Part shown: piece after piece, positions 52,611-61,170 of the stretch
How positions within the stretch are numbered: the stretch's first letter is position 1
Layout: every line of letters starts with the position of its first letter
Assembly (NCBI RefSeq): GCF_002953255.1
Contig: NZ_CP026498.1
Coordinates: 317,006-381,005, forward strand
Direction of reading: 5' to 3'
DNA: 64,000 nt
Source: Streptomyces sp. CB01881
GTDB taxonomy: Bacteria > Actinomycetota > Actinomycetes > Streptomycetales > Streptomycetaceae
The notes under the pieces: generated by a model
What the model saw: the letters and a program-made list of their open reading frames with translations, nothing else
What the model was told of the DNA's origin: nothing
Databases searched by the model: none
Made by a program: the position numbers and the translations under genes

Positions 52611-52858
52611 ACGACCCTTGCGGCACGGCCCCCGGCCCGCGGCCGGCGGCCGTGCCGCAACGCCAGGCAGCCCTGATCGACCTGCTGGACCGGCTGCTCA
52701 GCGGAGGCGTGGTCCTCACGGGCGATGTCATCCTGTCCATCGCGGACATCGACCTCGTCCGGATCTCCCTGCGGGCGCTCATCCTGTCCGTCAGCGAACA
52801 GAACCCCGCCCCCCGCATGATCGGCCGCGCCCGCGGCGGGAACAGCCATGACCGGTGA
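52607..52858 (+). CDS. gvpS: Gas vesicle protein GvpS/GvpM-type (GvpA/J family), 83 aa
   Basis: This short GvpA-like core protein reads ALIDLLDRLLSGGVVLTGDV, then LSIADIDLVRISLRALILSV. Order (between gvpL and gvpK) and size match the gene called gvpS in Streptomyces; GvpJ/M naming is also used for such proteins. It is a minor shell component. It overlaps gvpK by 11 bases. Confidence 0.85.
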   Translation: MNDPCGTAPGPRPAAVPQRQAALIDLLDRLLSGGVVLTGDVILSIADIDLVRISLRALILSVSEQNPAPRMIGRARGGNSHDR

Positions 52859-53273
52859 CGCGCGTCGGCCTCGCGGCCGGTTCGACGAGGTGGCCGAAGC
52901 TGCCGCCCGCGCCTTCCGTCTCCTGCCCGCGACATCCCACGACAGTCCGCCGCCGGCCCCCGGCACACCGCCGGGCCGGCCACGCAGGATCTCCACCGAC
53001 CCGGAAAGGGTCGAACGGGACCTGATGAAACTCGTCCTCACCATCGTCGAACTCCTACGCCAGCTCATGGAGCGTCAGGCCATCCACCGTGTCGAGACCG
53101 GCGACCTCAGCGAGGAACAGGAGGAGACACTTGGAGCTACCCTCATGGCCCTCCACGACCGCATGGGCGAGCTCTGCGCCCGGTACGGCCTGACGATGGA
53201 GGACCTCAATTTGGACCTTGGCCCGCTGGGCACGCTGCTGCCGCCCTCCGACTACGGCGTGTCCGATAATTGA
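52848..53273 (+). CDS. gvpK: Gas vesicle protein GvpK
   Basis: This 141-aa protein has the GvpK core: RISTDPERVERDLMKLVLTI, VELLRQLMERQAIHRVETGD and DLNLDLGPLGTLL at the end. The conserved QAI-R-E/V-G-L/D-S pattern is recognisable. It is the last gene of the cluster. Confidence 0.93.
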   Translation: MTGDARRPRGRFDEVAEAAARAFRLLPATSHDSPPPAPGTPPGRPRRISTDPERVERDLMKLVLTIVELLRQLMERQAIHRVETGDLSEEQEETLGATLMALHDRMGELCARYGLTMEDLNLDLGPLGTLLPPSDYGVSDN

Positions 53274-53276
53274 TGA

Positions 53277-53671
53277 TCTTGCGGGTTCGCGGAGCCAGCG
53301 GACCAGGGATACCAGGACGAGTCCGGCTCGGACGCGTCCTCGGCCTCGCCGGACTGGCCGCAGGAGCCGAACCGTCCTCAACGATGCCGCAGTGGACCAG
53401 TCCTGCGCGGATGCGGGGCGAGGCGCCCGGGCAAGGTAAGCCGCAACGGGATCCGGAAGCGGCGCGCGTGGCCGACGGCGGCTGCCTGGACGCCGGCCCC
53501 TGGTCAGCGGAAGACCGCATCAGCGACCTTCTTGAGGGCGCCTGGCTGTTCAGGCCGGCGGGGCGCTGTGGCGCGAGCCTCCAGCATGCGGGCCCCGATC
53601 GCCTGGAGCTCTGTGCGGCCTGCCTCGCACGAGCCCGCTACTGGTTTTGGTCCGAACCCGGTCTTGACGGG
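53277..53671. other. Intergenic, possible unrecognised fragment
   Basis: No gene is supported in these 395 bases. A plus-strand stretch reading RISDLLEGAWLFRPAGRCG and LELCAACLARARYWFW (53515-53655) has some protein character but no start or family match. Confidence 0.3.
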
Positions 53672-54316
53672 TCAGCGGGCGAGGGAGACGGCGAAGGGCT
53701 TGAAGCCGTGTCGGCGCAGGATGTGGGGAACCACGAGGATCATGGCCTCGGTGGCGCGGGCTGTGGTGATGCCGCCGAGGTCCTCGATCCATCCGGGCTG
53801 CCAGCCCAGGTCGCCGAGCAGGCGGGTGACGATCTCCTTCGCGTTCTGGTCATCGCCCGAGAGATAGGCGGTCGGCGGGACGGCCAGGGTTTCGGGAGCG
53901 GTCATGACCATGAACAACATGGTGTTGAGGGTCTTGACCACATGGGTGTCGGGGAGTGCGCCCTGGAGCTTCTCGGCGAGGCTGCTGCCGGGATAGCACA
54001 GGTCGCCGGGCAGGCCGTCATCGGCGTCGCGGGTGGCGTTGGAGACATCGACGAGCAGTTTTCCGGAGAGCTCGGTGCGCAGGCCGGCCAGGCGGTCCAG
54101 GGAGCTGTCGCCGGGCGTCGCGTTGATCACGATGTCCGCGGTGCGGGCGGTAGTGCGCTGGTCGGCGAAGGCAATCTGCGGGGCGATGCCGGGGGTAAGG
54201 CCTGCGGTGTCTTCCGGGTTCCGGACACCGAGGGTGACACGGTGTCCGGCCGCGGAGAGCTTGCCGGCGAGGTTGGCGCCGACGCGGCCGGCGCCCAGGA
54301 TGCCGATGCTGGTCAT
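53672..54316 (-). CDS. NADPH-dependent F420 reductase-like protein
   Basis: This 214-aa protein opens with the Rossmann motif SIGILGAGRVGANLAGKLSA. It contains ADIVINATPGDSSLDRLAGL, VVKTLNTMLFMVM and YLSGDDQNAKEIV, the pattern of NAD(P)-binding F420-reductase-like proteins (COG2085). Physiological activity may be on another oxidised cofactor or substrate. It follows the phosphatase-like gene by 48 bases in the same direction and is probably co-transcribed from the LysR-controlled promoter. Confidence 0.87.
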   Translation of the reverse strand: MTSIGILGAGRVGANLAGKLSAAGHRVTLGVRNPEDTAGLTPGIAPQIAFADQRTTARTADIVINATPGDSSLDRLAGLRTELSGKLLVDVSNATRDADDGLPGDLCYPGSSLAEKLQGALPDTHVVKTLNTMLFMVMTAPETLAVPPTAYLSGDDQNAKEIVTRLLGDLGWQPGWIEDLGGITTARATEAMILVVPHILRRHGFKPFAVSLAR

Positions 54317-54364
54317 GAGGTGATGCTCCTTGCGGTGTCGGGTGGGTAGAGCGGAGGTGCCCGA

Positions 54365-55177
54365 TCAGGCGATGGTCGACAGGACCTTGAGGGCGGCGGT
54401 GTGGATGCCGGGGGCGGCGGCCAGGAAGTCGCGGCTGCCCGTGTTCCAGGGCTCGCCCGCCAGGTCGGTGACGGTGCCTCCGGCCTCGGAGACCAGCAGG
54501 GCGCCGGCGACCAGGCCGGAGCGGACGTCGGAGAACTGCCAGAAGGCGTCCGTGCGTCCGGCGGCGACGTGGATGAGCTGCATCGTGGCGGGAACGGACA
54601 CGCGCACGACCAGGCTGTTGATGAGCATGGCGGTGACCGAGCCGCCGATCCGCCGGAAGGTGCGCTCGTCCTCGCCGGGCCTGGCCTGGCCGGTGCCGAC
54701 GAGTGCGGCGCCCAGATCGGTCTTGGCGGACACCTTCAGGGGCCGGTCGTTGAGGCGGGCACCGCCGCCGGCGACGGCGGTGTAGGTGTCGCCGGTCAGC
54801 GGCAGGTGGACGACGGTGAGCGCCGGCTGGTTGTCGCGGACCAGGGTGGCGGTGACGGCCCAGTCCTCCATGCCGTGGACGTGGTTGATGTTGCCCTCGG
54901 CGGGGTCGACGACCCACCACTCCCCCGACGGGAGCGCACCGCCGGCCAGCTCGTCCTCGGCCCACTGCGATCCGGGCCGGGCCCGCAGCAGCGGCTCCCG
55001 CAGCACGTCCAGCACCGCGTCGTCATTGGCATGGATCTCAGCGACGACCTCGTCCAGACTCACGCCCCGGGCGTGCGAGGTGTGGCGGTCGCGCAGCGTG
55101 AGGCCTGCGGTCTTCACCGCGGCGGTCACCTCGGACAGGAGCGTCGTGTCGGCGGCGAAAGGCATGGCTGTGCTCAT
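54365..55177 (-). CDS. Inositol monophosphatase-family protein with altered metal motif
   Basis: This 270-aa protein has the overall IMPase fold pattern, with the late motif FSDVRSGLVAGALLVSEAGG corresponding to WD-x-A-AG-x-L-l-x-EAGG. The first metal motif, normally DP-[LI]-DGT-x-N, reads VVDPAEGNINHVHG, and the upstream GEE motif reads AEDELAGG. Asp and Glu are kept but the Thr is Asn. Activity may be changed or lost. ATG 55177 follows AGGGAGCC, divergent from the LysR gene. Confidence 0.82.
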   Translation of the reverse strand: MSTAMPFAADTTLLSEVTAAVKTAGLTLRDRHTSHARGVSLDEVVAEIHANDDAVLDVLREPLLRARPGSQWAEDELAGGALPSGEWWVVDPAEGNINHVHGMEDWAVTATLVRDNQPALTVVHLPLTGDTYTAVAGGGARLNDRPLKVSAKTDLGAALVGTGQARPGEDERTFRRIGGSVTAMLINSLVVRVSVPATMQLIHVAAGRTDAFWQFSDVRSGLVAGALLVSEAGGTVTDLAGEPWNTGSRDFLAAAPGIHTAALKVLSTIA

Positions 55178-55257
55178 GGCGGGCTCCCTGGGTTCGATGT
55201 GTGCGGGCGGCTTGTCTCTCGCCTGCACTTCGAAGGTAGGGCCCCCGACCATTAACA

Positions 55258-55280
55258 ACAAGTGCATGCTATTCACTTGT
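55258..55280. promoter_or_regulatory. LysR-type inverted repeat
   Basis: ACAAGTG-N9-CACTTGT is a perfect 7-9-7 inverted repeat that ends 12 bases before the LysR start. It lies between the divergent lysR and phosphatase genes, a typical site for autoregulation and activation of the divergent operon. Confidence 0.65.
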
Positions 55281-55292
55281 AGAGTTACTGCC

Positions 55293-56237
55293 ATGCAACT
55301 GGATCTGAACCTGCTCACGGCCCTGGACGCACTGCTGGAAGAGGGCAGTGTCGCCGGCGCCGCAGCACGCCTCCACGTCACCGCACCAGCGATGAGCCGC
55401 TCCCTGGGCCGCATCCGCAAGGCCACCGGCGACCAGATCCTGGTCCGCACCGGCCGCAGCATGGTCCCCACCACCCGCGCGCTCGCCATGCGCGCCCAGG
55501 TCCACGCCCTCGTCCAGCAGGCCCACCAACTTCTCTCCGCACAACAAGAACTCGCCCTGACAGCTCTGGACCGGGTATTCACCGTGCGCTGGCACGACGC
55601 CCTGACCGCCGCCTGCGGCACCGCCCTGATCACCGCCGTCCACCACCAGGCCCCCGGCGTCCGGCTGCGCCTGTCCGCCGAACCCGGGACGGACGACGCC
55701 GAGCTGCGCCGGGGTGAGGTCGACCTCGAATCGAGCTCCAGCGCTCCGACGCTCCCGGACATCCGCCACCGCCTCGTCGGCAGGGACCGGCTGGTCGTCG
55801 CCGTCCGACCAGGCCACCCCCTCACCGAAGGTCCGCTGAGCATCGAGCGCTACGCAGCCGCCGAACACCTCACCGTTTCGCGACGCGGAAGCCTGCGCGA
55901 CCCGATCGACGACGCCCTGACCACCCGCGGCCTCGAACGACGCGTCGTCGCCGCCGGGCCCACCGCCGCCTTCGCACTGCAACTCGCCCTCGACACCGAC
56001 CTGGTCGTCACCCTCCCCCACGCGGTCACCCGCGCAGCCCGGGAACACCTCGGCCTGGCCACACTGCCGCCGCCACTCCCGCTGCCCGACGTCCCCCTGT
56101 ACCTGCTGTGGCACCAGCGCTACGACGACGACCGCGCCCACACCTGGCTGCGAGACCTGGCCACCGAAACCGTCCAGACACTGTTCGCACCACCGACCGC
56201 CCCTCGACAGCCCCTCACCAACCGGACCGGGCAGTAA
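55293..56237 (+). CDS. LysR-family transcriptional regulator
   Basis: The protein is 314 aa. The N-terminal winged helix (MQLDLNLLTALDALLEEGSV, ARLHVTAPAMSRSLGRIR) is followed by a LysR substrate-binding domain (about 90-300, VFTVRWHDALTAACGTALI; VAVRPGHPLTEGPL). It is the divergent partner of the phosphatase/F420-reductase-like pair and the likely regulator of it through the inverted repeat between them. Confidence 0.93.
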   Translation: MQLDLNLLTALDALLEEGSVAGAAARLHVTAPAMSRSLGRIRKATGDQILVRTGRSMVPTTRALAMRAQVHALVQQAHQLLSAQQELALTALDRVFTVRWHDALTAACGTALITAVHHQAPGVRLRLSAEPGTDDAELRRGEVDLESSSSAPTLPDIRHRLVGRDRLVVAVRPGHPLTEGPLSIERYAAAEHLTVSRRGSLRDPIDDALTTRGLERRVVAAGPTAAFALQLALDTDLVVTLPHAVTRAAREHLGLATLPPPLPLPDVPLYLLWHQRYDDDRAHTWLRDLATETVQTLFAPPTAPRQPLTNRTGQ

Positions 56238-56635
56238 CGGATACACCCGGGGAAAGGCCTGCGGCAGCTGACTCCTGCTCTCGTGAACATCACCTATTCG
56301 TGCGAGCGTGCGACTCCCCGTCTCACGTCGAAACGACGTCGTAAATCCGCGCGTACAAAGCCAGGCCCCGCTTTCCTGCCGTGGGCCGGGCGGCTTGCTG
56401 TCGGGTCGGGATCTGCGGCGCCGGCTCAGCTTGCGGTGGCGGGAAAGCTGTCCCACACGCGGTGGAGCGCGAGCAGGTCCCAGCCGCCGAGCATCCCCCG
56501 GCCCGTGTTGTTCCGCCGAACCCGGGAAGGCGCTCGATGAAACAGCCAGACCATTCCGCTTCCGTGACCGGCACGGGGTCGCTGCGCTCATCCACTCGGC
56601 GACCCCGGTGACCGGCCGCTCCGGGAGGAGCCGCG
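56238..56635. other. Intergenic, no gene supported
   Basis: Nothing is clearly coding in these 398 bases. A minus-strand text MLGGWDLLALHRVWDSFPAT ending in a stop near 56430 looks like a gene end but lacks a body. Confidence 0.35.
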
Positions 56636-57172
56636 ATGTCTCCCCACACATTGGCCGAGCCCCTGCACATCTACCTGAACGACCACCTGACCGGCGCGTT
56701 CGGCGGCGCCGCGCTCGCCGCCCGCATGGCCCGCACCCACCCGGGCAGCCACCACGCGGCGGACCTGAAGCGCCTGGCCCACGACATCGGACAGGACCGC
56801 GACGACCTCGTCCGGATCATGAACCGACTCGGCGTGCCCGTGCGGCACTACCGGACATGGCTCGGCCTCGCCGGTGAACGCCTCAGCCGCCTCAAGCCCA
56901 ACGGCACCGTCATACGCCGTTCCCCGCTCAGCGACCTGATCGAACTGGAAACGCTGCGCACCGGTGTCGAAGGAAAGACCGCGTTGTGGCGGGCGTTGCG
57001 CGCGATCGCCGACACCGATCCGCGCCTGGACCAGGTGGAGCTGGACCGCCTTGCCGAACGGGCTGCCGAACAGGCCCGCATGCTGAACGGCTGGCACTAC
57101 ACAGTCAGCACTGCCGTCCTCAGGCACAGTACGGATCAGACCGACACCGGCAGGCGCAGCACCGCCCCGTGA
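56636..57172 (+). CDS. Hypothetical helical protein, 178 aa
   Basis: ATG 56636 follows GGGAGGAGCC. The whole protein is alpha-helical and resembles ferritin-like/DUF892-type streptomycete proteins of unknown function: YLNDHLTGAFGGAALAARMA, LAHDIGQDRDDLVRIMNRLG, RSPLSDLIELETLRTGVEGK, ALRAIADTDPRL. No Glu/His di-iron motif could be identified with certainty. It is a single gene in a relic-rich stretch. Confidence 0.75.
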   Translation: MSPHTLAEPLHIYLNDHLTGAFGGAALAARMARTHPGSHHAADLKRLAHDIGQDRDDLVRIMNRLGVPVRHYRTWLGLAGERLSRLKPNGTVIRRSPLSDLIELETLRTGVEGKTALWRALRAIADTDPRLDQVELDRLAERAAEQARMLNGWHYTVSTAVLRHSTDQTDTGRRSTAP

Positions 57173-57183
57173 GCACCGCGGTG

Positions 57184-57285
57184 CCACCGGAGTACGCCTC
57201 GATCAAGCTCACAACTCGCCTGCTGAACGCGGGAATCGAGCCGAGCATGGGAAGCGTGGGCGACTCGGTCGACGACGCCCTGGCA
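57184..57285 (+). pseudogene. IS3-type transposase fragment
   Basis: The text PPEYASIKLTTRLLNAGIEP, then SMGSVGDSVDDALAD matches the middle of IS3-family integrase proteins (usually Y-x-S-x-x-[FY]-T-x-RL-x-x-AGI-x-x-S-[MV]-GSVGD-x-YDNALAE). No other part of an IS is present. Confidence 0.65.
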
Positions 57286-57612
57286 GATGTGGCGTCCCTG
57301 CTCGACGGGGTGCTCTGCGCCGGCACCGGCGCAGAGCACCGGCGGGCCGCGTACGGGCGGCGGCTGACCCATGTCGTCGACCGGCTGACCGACCGTCCTC
57401 GCCCGCTGAGCGAAGCCGAGGAGAACCGGGGACGCCGGCCCGGTCAGCGAGCGTCTGCACCGCCGCCTCGGCCCGGTCACGCAGCTGGCCCTCCGCAACA
57501 GGCTTGTGACATGGCGTGCCTGTTCGGCGCCAGGGGATCTTGAGTTCACCGATGCGCCCGGCCGACCGCCGCCGAGGCCGACGGCTCTGGGGCGTCTGTC
57601 CGTCCGGGCGCG

Positions 57613-57722
57613 GGCAACCAGAACGAGGAGGCCGTCGGCCGCGCCTTCAGGAGCAACGGCATCCCCCGCCAGCTGTTCATCACCACCGAGCTCTGGGTCC
57701 AGGACACCCCCGCCCAAGCGGT
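57613..57722 (+). pseudogene. Aldo/keto reductase fragment
   Basis: [20 protein letters not shown], then [10 protein letters not shown] matches the second beta strand region of aldo/keto reductases (Y-x-NE-x-x-VG-x-A, F-[IV]-TTKLW). The enzyme's start and end are missing. The surrounding 57290-57960 stretch holds no intact gene. Confidence 0.65.
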
Positions 57723-57960
57723 ACAGCCCAGCCGGAACAGTGCCTGGCCAGCGACCCTGCCGGGGTGGGCGGCACCGCGAGCGCATGGCTGCGGCACACA
57801 CAGTGGCGTCCCGTGCAAGGACGACCGCAAGCCGCTGGAGCCAGCGCCGATGCGGGCATGAGCCTCCTCGCGCCGACGGGCGCCCCGGCACGTGGCCGGG
57901 GCGCCGCGCTCGCCGTCGGCAACCAGCGCGCATTCCCCGTCGGGGTTCCGGGGGGCGTGC

Positions 57961-58419
57961 TCAGCCCGGGGAGATCCGACCTCGCCAGGCACCGCTCGAA
58001 CCGCCGCGCTCCTCGATGTACCCCTTGAAGCGGCCGAGGTCGGCCTTGACCCGCCGGTCGACCATGCCGAGTGTGTCGGCCGCCGACTCGGCCAGACCCT
58101 CCGGCTCGAACTGCATCGCCAGACTGACCCGGGTGTGGTCGTCGTCGATCTTCCGGAAGGTCACCGTGCCCATCTGGTGCACGTCCCCGCCGACGGTCCG
58201 CCAGGAGACCCGCTCGTCAGGCAGCTGGTCGACGATCTCGGCGTCGAACTCGCGCTGGACACCCGCGATACTGGTCTTCCAGTGGGTGTGCCGGTCGTCG
58301 AGCTGCCGAACCTCCTCCACTCCGTCCATGAAGTTCGGGAACTCCTCGAACTGCGTCCACTGGTTGTACGCGGTGTGCAGCGGCACACCCACGTCGATCG
58401 ACTCACGCACCATGCTCAT
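57961..58419 (-). CDS. SRPBCC-family protein, 152 aa
   Basis: This single START/cyclase-like domain protein reads VPLHTAYNQWTQFEEFPNFM, DERVSWRTVGGDVHQMGTVT and VSLAMQFEPEG, ending in a helix VDRRVKADLGRFKGYIE. It is of the SRPBCC type common beside stress genes and resembles the domain in the 334-aa gas-vesicle-associated protein. It starts at ATG 58419 (ATG 58413 is possible) and is followed upstream by a CsbD gene. A 29-codon copy of its centre lies at 63861. Confidence 0.9.
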   Translation of the reverse strand: MSMVRESIDVGVPLHTAYNQWTQFEEFPNFMDGVEEVRQLDDRHTHWKTSIAGVQREFDAEIVDQLPDERVSWRTVGGDVHQMGTVTFRKIDDDHTRVSLAMQFEPEGLAESAADTLGMVDRRVKADLGRFKGYIEERGGSSGAWRGRISPG

Positions 58420-58444
58420 GAGTGCTCCTCCTCGTGATCCTCCG

Positions 58445-58618
58445 TCAGTGCTTGGCGGCGTCCTTGACCTTCTCGCCGGCCTGCTTCAGGTCGCTCTTCA
58501 CCTGGGTCGCCTTGCCCTCGACCTCCAGAGCCGGGTCGTCGATCGCCCGGCCGGCGGTCTCCTTCGCCTTTCCCTTCGCCTTCTCAGCGACGTTCTTCAC
58601 CTTGTCTCCGGTGCCCAT
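58445..58618 (-). CDS. CsbD-family stress protein, second copy
   Basis: This 57-aa protein, DKVKNVAEKAKGKAKETAGR with ATQVKSDLKQAGEKVKDAAK, has a pattern and length like the copy at 43955. ATG 58618 follows GGAGGAGCG. It probably shares an operon with the SRPBCC gene 25 bases downstream. Confidence 0.92.
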   Translation of the reverse strand: MGTGDKVKNVAEKAKGKAKETAGRAIDDPALEVEGKATQVKSDLKQAGEKVKDAAKH

Positions 58619-58674
58619 GGCATTCGCTCCTCCGCTCTCGGCCCGACCACTGCGGCGGGCGTCTCCGGGCGTCT

Positions 58675-58990
58675 GCTCGGACAGGAGGACCCGAAACCGT
58701 TCTGCTGGCGCGGGCTTGTTCCCGCCTGGCGCGGGTAGCCGCAGGAGGCCGTACTGTCCCTCTCCCCCCGCTCGGCACCGCAGCGCGCAGAAGGGAGAGG
58801 GACAGTACGGCCACTGCGCCTCGGTGTGGAGGAGGAGTACCTCCTTGTGGACGTCCGGACCCGTGCCACGGTGCCACGGGCGGCCGCCGTCCTGCGGGAC
58901 GCGTCGCGGGTGCTCGGCCCCCGGGCGCAGGCAGAGTTCTACGCCACCCAGGTCGAGGGGTGGTCTGAGCAGCGACATACCGCGCGCCTG
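58675..58990 (+). repeat. Inverted duplication, copy A
   Basis: About 300 bases here recur in the opposite orientation at 63560-63860, with roughly 80 per cent identity by eye. Shared strings include CGGGCGGGAACAAGCCCG-like text, GCACCGCAGCGCGCAGAAGG and GGAGGAGGAGTACCTCC. Inside copy A a GTACTGTCCCTCTCC stem (58749-58766 with 58793-58810) could form a hairpin. Confidence 0.75.
58814..58975 (+). pseudogene. N-terminal fragment of a carboxylate-amine ligase (GCS2 type)
   Basis: LRLGVEEEYLLVDVRTRATV followed by EFYATQVEGWSEQRHTA is the start of YbdK/EgtA-type glutamate-cysteine ligase-like proteins (motif GVEEE[FY]LLVD). The catalytic remainder is missing. A more decayed copy exists on the opposite strand near 63700. 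Confidence 0.7.
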
Positions 58991-59053
58991 CCCCGGATCC
59001 GCCCAACCAATCGGCAGGAGCCTGCGACGGTCGGGTGGTACCGCTGGTGAGGG

Positions 59054-59086
59054 GCCGGCCCCGGGGACCCCTTCCCCGGGGCCGGC
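59054..59086 (-). terminator. 13-bp stem terminator after the BrkB-like gene
   Basis: GCCGGCCCCGGGG pairs with 59074-59086 across a seven-base loop, 18 bases beyond the minus-strand stop at 59105. Confidence 0.8.
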
Positions 59087-59104
59087 ATCCACTGCGCCAG
59101 CGTC

Positions 59105-59893
59105 TCAGCGGATGCCTCGGCGGCGCGGAACCGCCCGCAGCGACAACAGCGCCCGGCCCGCGATCGCACCCCCGTACACCGAGAACCCCACCCCGATCAG
59201 CCACGACTGGACCACCAGGACCGTGCCGACCGGACCGTACGCGACCACGTTGGAGACGATCAGCGGCGCGAACACCAGCCGCGAGAACGCCCGCAGGCCG
59301 ACCAGCGCGACGACGGTCGCGCCAGCCCCCGGAAGCAACCTGCGCCAGGCGACCCGCGTACCGAGCAGCAGCCGCTGCAGCCACCAGAACAGCAGCACCC
59401 CGCCACACACCGTGGCAACCACCTGCAGGGCCGGCTGCGCCGCCGTGTGTTCCCCGGGAACCCGGCTCCACGCGGCGACCAGGATGTAGCCGATCAGCCC
59501 GACCAGGGCCGCCACCTGCCGCCATGCGCTGAGCCAGGCGCCGGGCGGCAGCTGCCAGATCCGCTCGTAGGCGTTCTGCACCGCGGTCATCAGGCTGACC
59601 CCGAACAAGGCGAGGGCGGCAAGGCTGAGGCCGGTGGTGGTGCTGAGGACCTCGCGGCGCGAGGCGAAGAGCTGGCCCACAGCCGCCGAGGAACGGCCGG
59701 ACAGGCCCAAACCGTCGGCGATCCAGTCGGCGATGCCGCTGCCGCGCGTCGGCGACGCGGCGGCGATCACCACGAGCAGCGGCACGAGGGTCACGAAGCA
59801 CAGCGCCGCGAATGCCATTGCCCGGTGAAGCAACTCCACCTCACGCCCGCGGCGCCACGCCACCACGGCCACCCGCCGGGCATACCCGGTCAT
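59105..59893 (-). CDS. YihY/BrkB-family membrane protein
   Basis: This 262-aa protein has six membrane segments and the family pattern LLHRAMAFAALCFVTLVPLL, MTAVQNAYERIWQLPPGAWL and VLVVQSWLIGVGFSVYGGAI. The members were once called ribonuclease BN; the actual function (perhaps envelope stress or transport) is not settled. It starts in an ATGA overlap with the upstream small gene, so both are one operon. Confidence 0.9.
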   Translation of the reverse strand: MTGYARRVAVVAWRRGREVELLHRAMAFAALCFVTLVPLLVVIAAASPTRGSGIADWIADGLGLSGRSSAAVGQLFASRREVLSTTTGLSLAALALFGVSLMTAVQNAYERIWQLPPGAWLSAWRQVAALVGLIGYILVAAWSRVPGEHTAAQPALQVVATVCGGVLLFWWLQRLLLGTRVAWRRLLPGAGATVVALVGLRAFSRLVFAPLIVSNVVAYGPVGTVLVVQSWLIGVGFSVYGGAIAGRALLSLRAVPRRRGIR

Positions 59894-60123
59894 GGCACCG
59901 GGACGGCATGCAGGCACTGCATCGAGCGACCTCCAGGGGGATCGGCGAGCGGCTCGGCCACACCGGCGCTCACGTACACCCGGAAGGTGCCGGACTCGTC
60001 GGCATACACCGGCCGTCCGTCCGCCCCGGTCGTGTGCGTGAAATGCACCACGACAACCCGCGGCGGCGCATGGGCGCCAGGAGTGCCCGGGATCGTGACG
60101 GCGTATCGCTCGATGGGTGCCAT
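59890..60123 (-). CDS. Small hypothetical protein, 77 aa (DUF6296-like)
   Basis: The product reads MAPIERYAVTIPGTPGAHAP, VVVVHFTHTTGADGRPVYAD and GTFRVYVSAGV, a small all-beta protein resembling the DUF6296 proteins annotated in Kitasatospora and relatives. ATG 60123 is the likely start, and the stop overlaps the BrkB start. Its function is unknown. Confidence 0.7.
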   Translation of the reverse strand: MAPIERYAVTIPGTPGAHAPPRVVVVHFTHTTGADGRPVYADESGTFRVYVSAGVAEPLADPPGGRSMQCLHAVPVP

Positions 60124-60443
60124 AGCGGCCTCTGTATAGGCTTCCGCCCCCTTCGGTTGTGCAGCGCGCCTGCCCCGCCCCCAATCCGGCAAACAACCGG
60201 CCGAGGTCGACGCCCGGGAGGGGAGGGCCGCAGGTGGTGCCCCTCGCTCTACCATCTGCCGGCCGCGCGGGCCCCGGGTACCTCGATCCGACCCTGCCGT
60301 CCTCTTCGCTCGTGGGTTCCGCGACGTCCCGCCTCGGCACCGCGCCAATCCGTCCGACGTGCGGGACACTTGATGGGAGGAGCCGCCCGGCACCTACTGC
60401 ATTCCCCCGCGGAGGGGCCGGCGCGGCCGGAGGAGGCGATGAC

Positions 60444-60698
60444 ATGGCCACTCCGGACGATCCGGAGCAAGCGGGCGAAGAGGCGCGGAGCCGGTCCGCA
60501 GAGGAACGAGCCATCGTGGCTCCAACCCCGGTAGCTGTCCGAGCCACAGCTGACGGCGACACGGCACAACCCGACGAGGAGACCCAGCGCGGGTCCGCGG
60601 AGGAAGGACGGATCGTGACTCCTACTCCGGCGGACGTCCGCACCGGAGAAGACGACGAGCATTCGGAACCGCCGCTGGGGGATTCCCAGGCACCATAA
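60444..60698 (+). CDS. Acidic, probably disordered protein with an internal duplication, 84 aa
   Basis: ATG 60444 follows GGAGGAGGCG. Two halves repeat: SAEERAIVAPTPVAVR and SAEEGRIVTPTPADVR. Nearly all residues are charged, Pro, Thr or Ala, so the protein is likely unfolded alone. I do not recognise the family. It is transcribed divergently from the DUF6296-like gene. The 60124-60443 gap upstream holds only promoter-type sequence. Confidence 0.7.
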   Translation: MATPDDPEQAGEEARSRSAEERAIVAPTPVAVRATADGDTAQPDEETQRGSAEEGRIVTPTPADVRTGEDDEHSEPPLGDSQAP

Positions 60699-61077
60699 GG
60701 CTGCCGGGACGGGCTGAGCCCGTGCCGCTCTCTTTGGCGTCCCGCTGCTTGCAGCCGGCCACGCGCGCCCCTGCTCACGCGCCCCGGTCGAGACCGGCCA
60801 GCTCGCCGGGAGAGCAGCGTGCAGCACTTCGCGCTCGGCCTTCCGAACCGGGGCTCCGTCCAAGTCGACGTCGAGCGAGGGCACACAGCGCACGACCTCA
60901 CCTCGACTCTCCTCAGGTTCGGTCCACACCTGGCTCCTACCCTGGGGCGGCCGCCACAACCGGCACCCGTCTGTGCGCACCGGCCGGCCGGGCCGCCACC
61001 GGGTCGGCTCACAGTGCACCCTTGCAAGCAGTGAAAGCACTGATAGGAGGCGGGCCACCTGTTCTCGCGTCGATGTC

Positions 61078-61114
61078 GGTCGGAATGGGCAGGCGCGTCC
61101 TGCCCATTCCGACC
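61078..61114. terminator. 16-bp perfect inverted repeat before the flavin reductase
   Basis: GGTCGGAATGGGCAGG and its complement flank CGCGT, 57 bases before the start codon. It could be a terminator of upstream transcription or a binding site. The 60699-61077 stretch to its left shows no gene. Confidence 0.6.
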
Positions 61115-61170
61115 ACCAGGACACAGCCGATGAGTACAGCTGTGCGACAGGACACGGAGGGAGACGACAG

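Noticed and set aside
53420..53655. A possible WhiB- or zinc-ribbon-like protein because of a C-x-x-C-type string
   Set aside because: The Cys spacing does not fit WhiB, and there is no start codon with a ribosome binding site.
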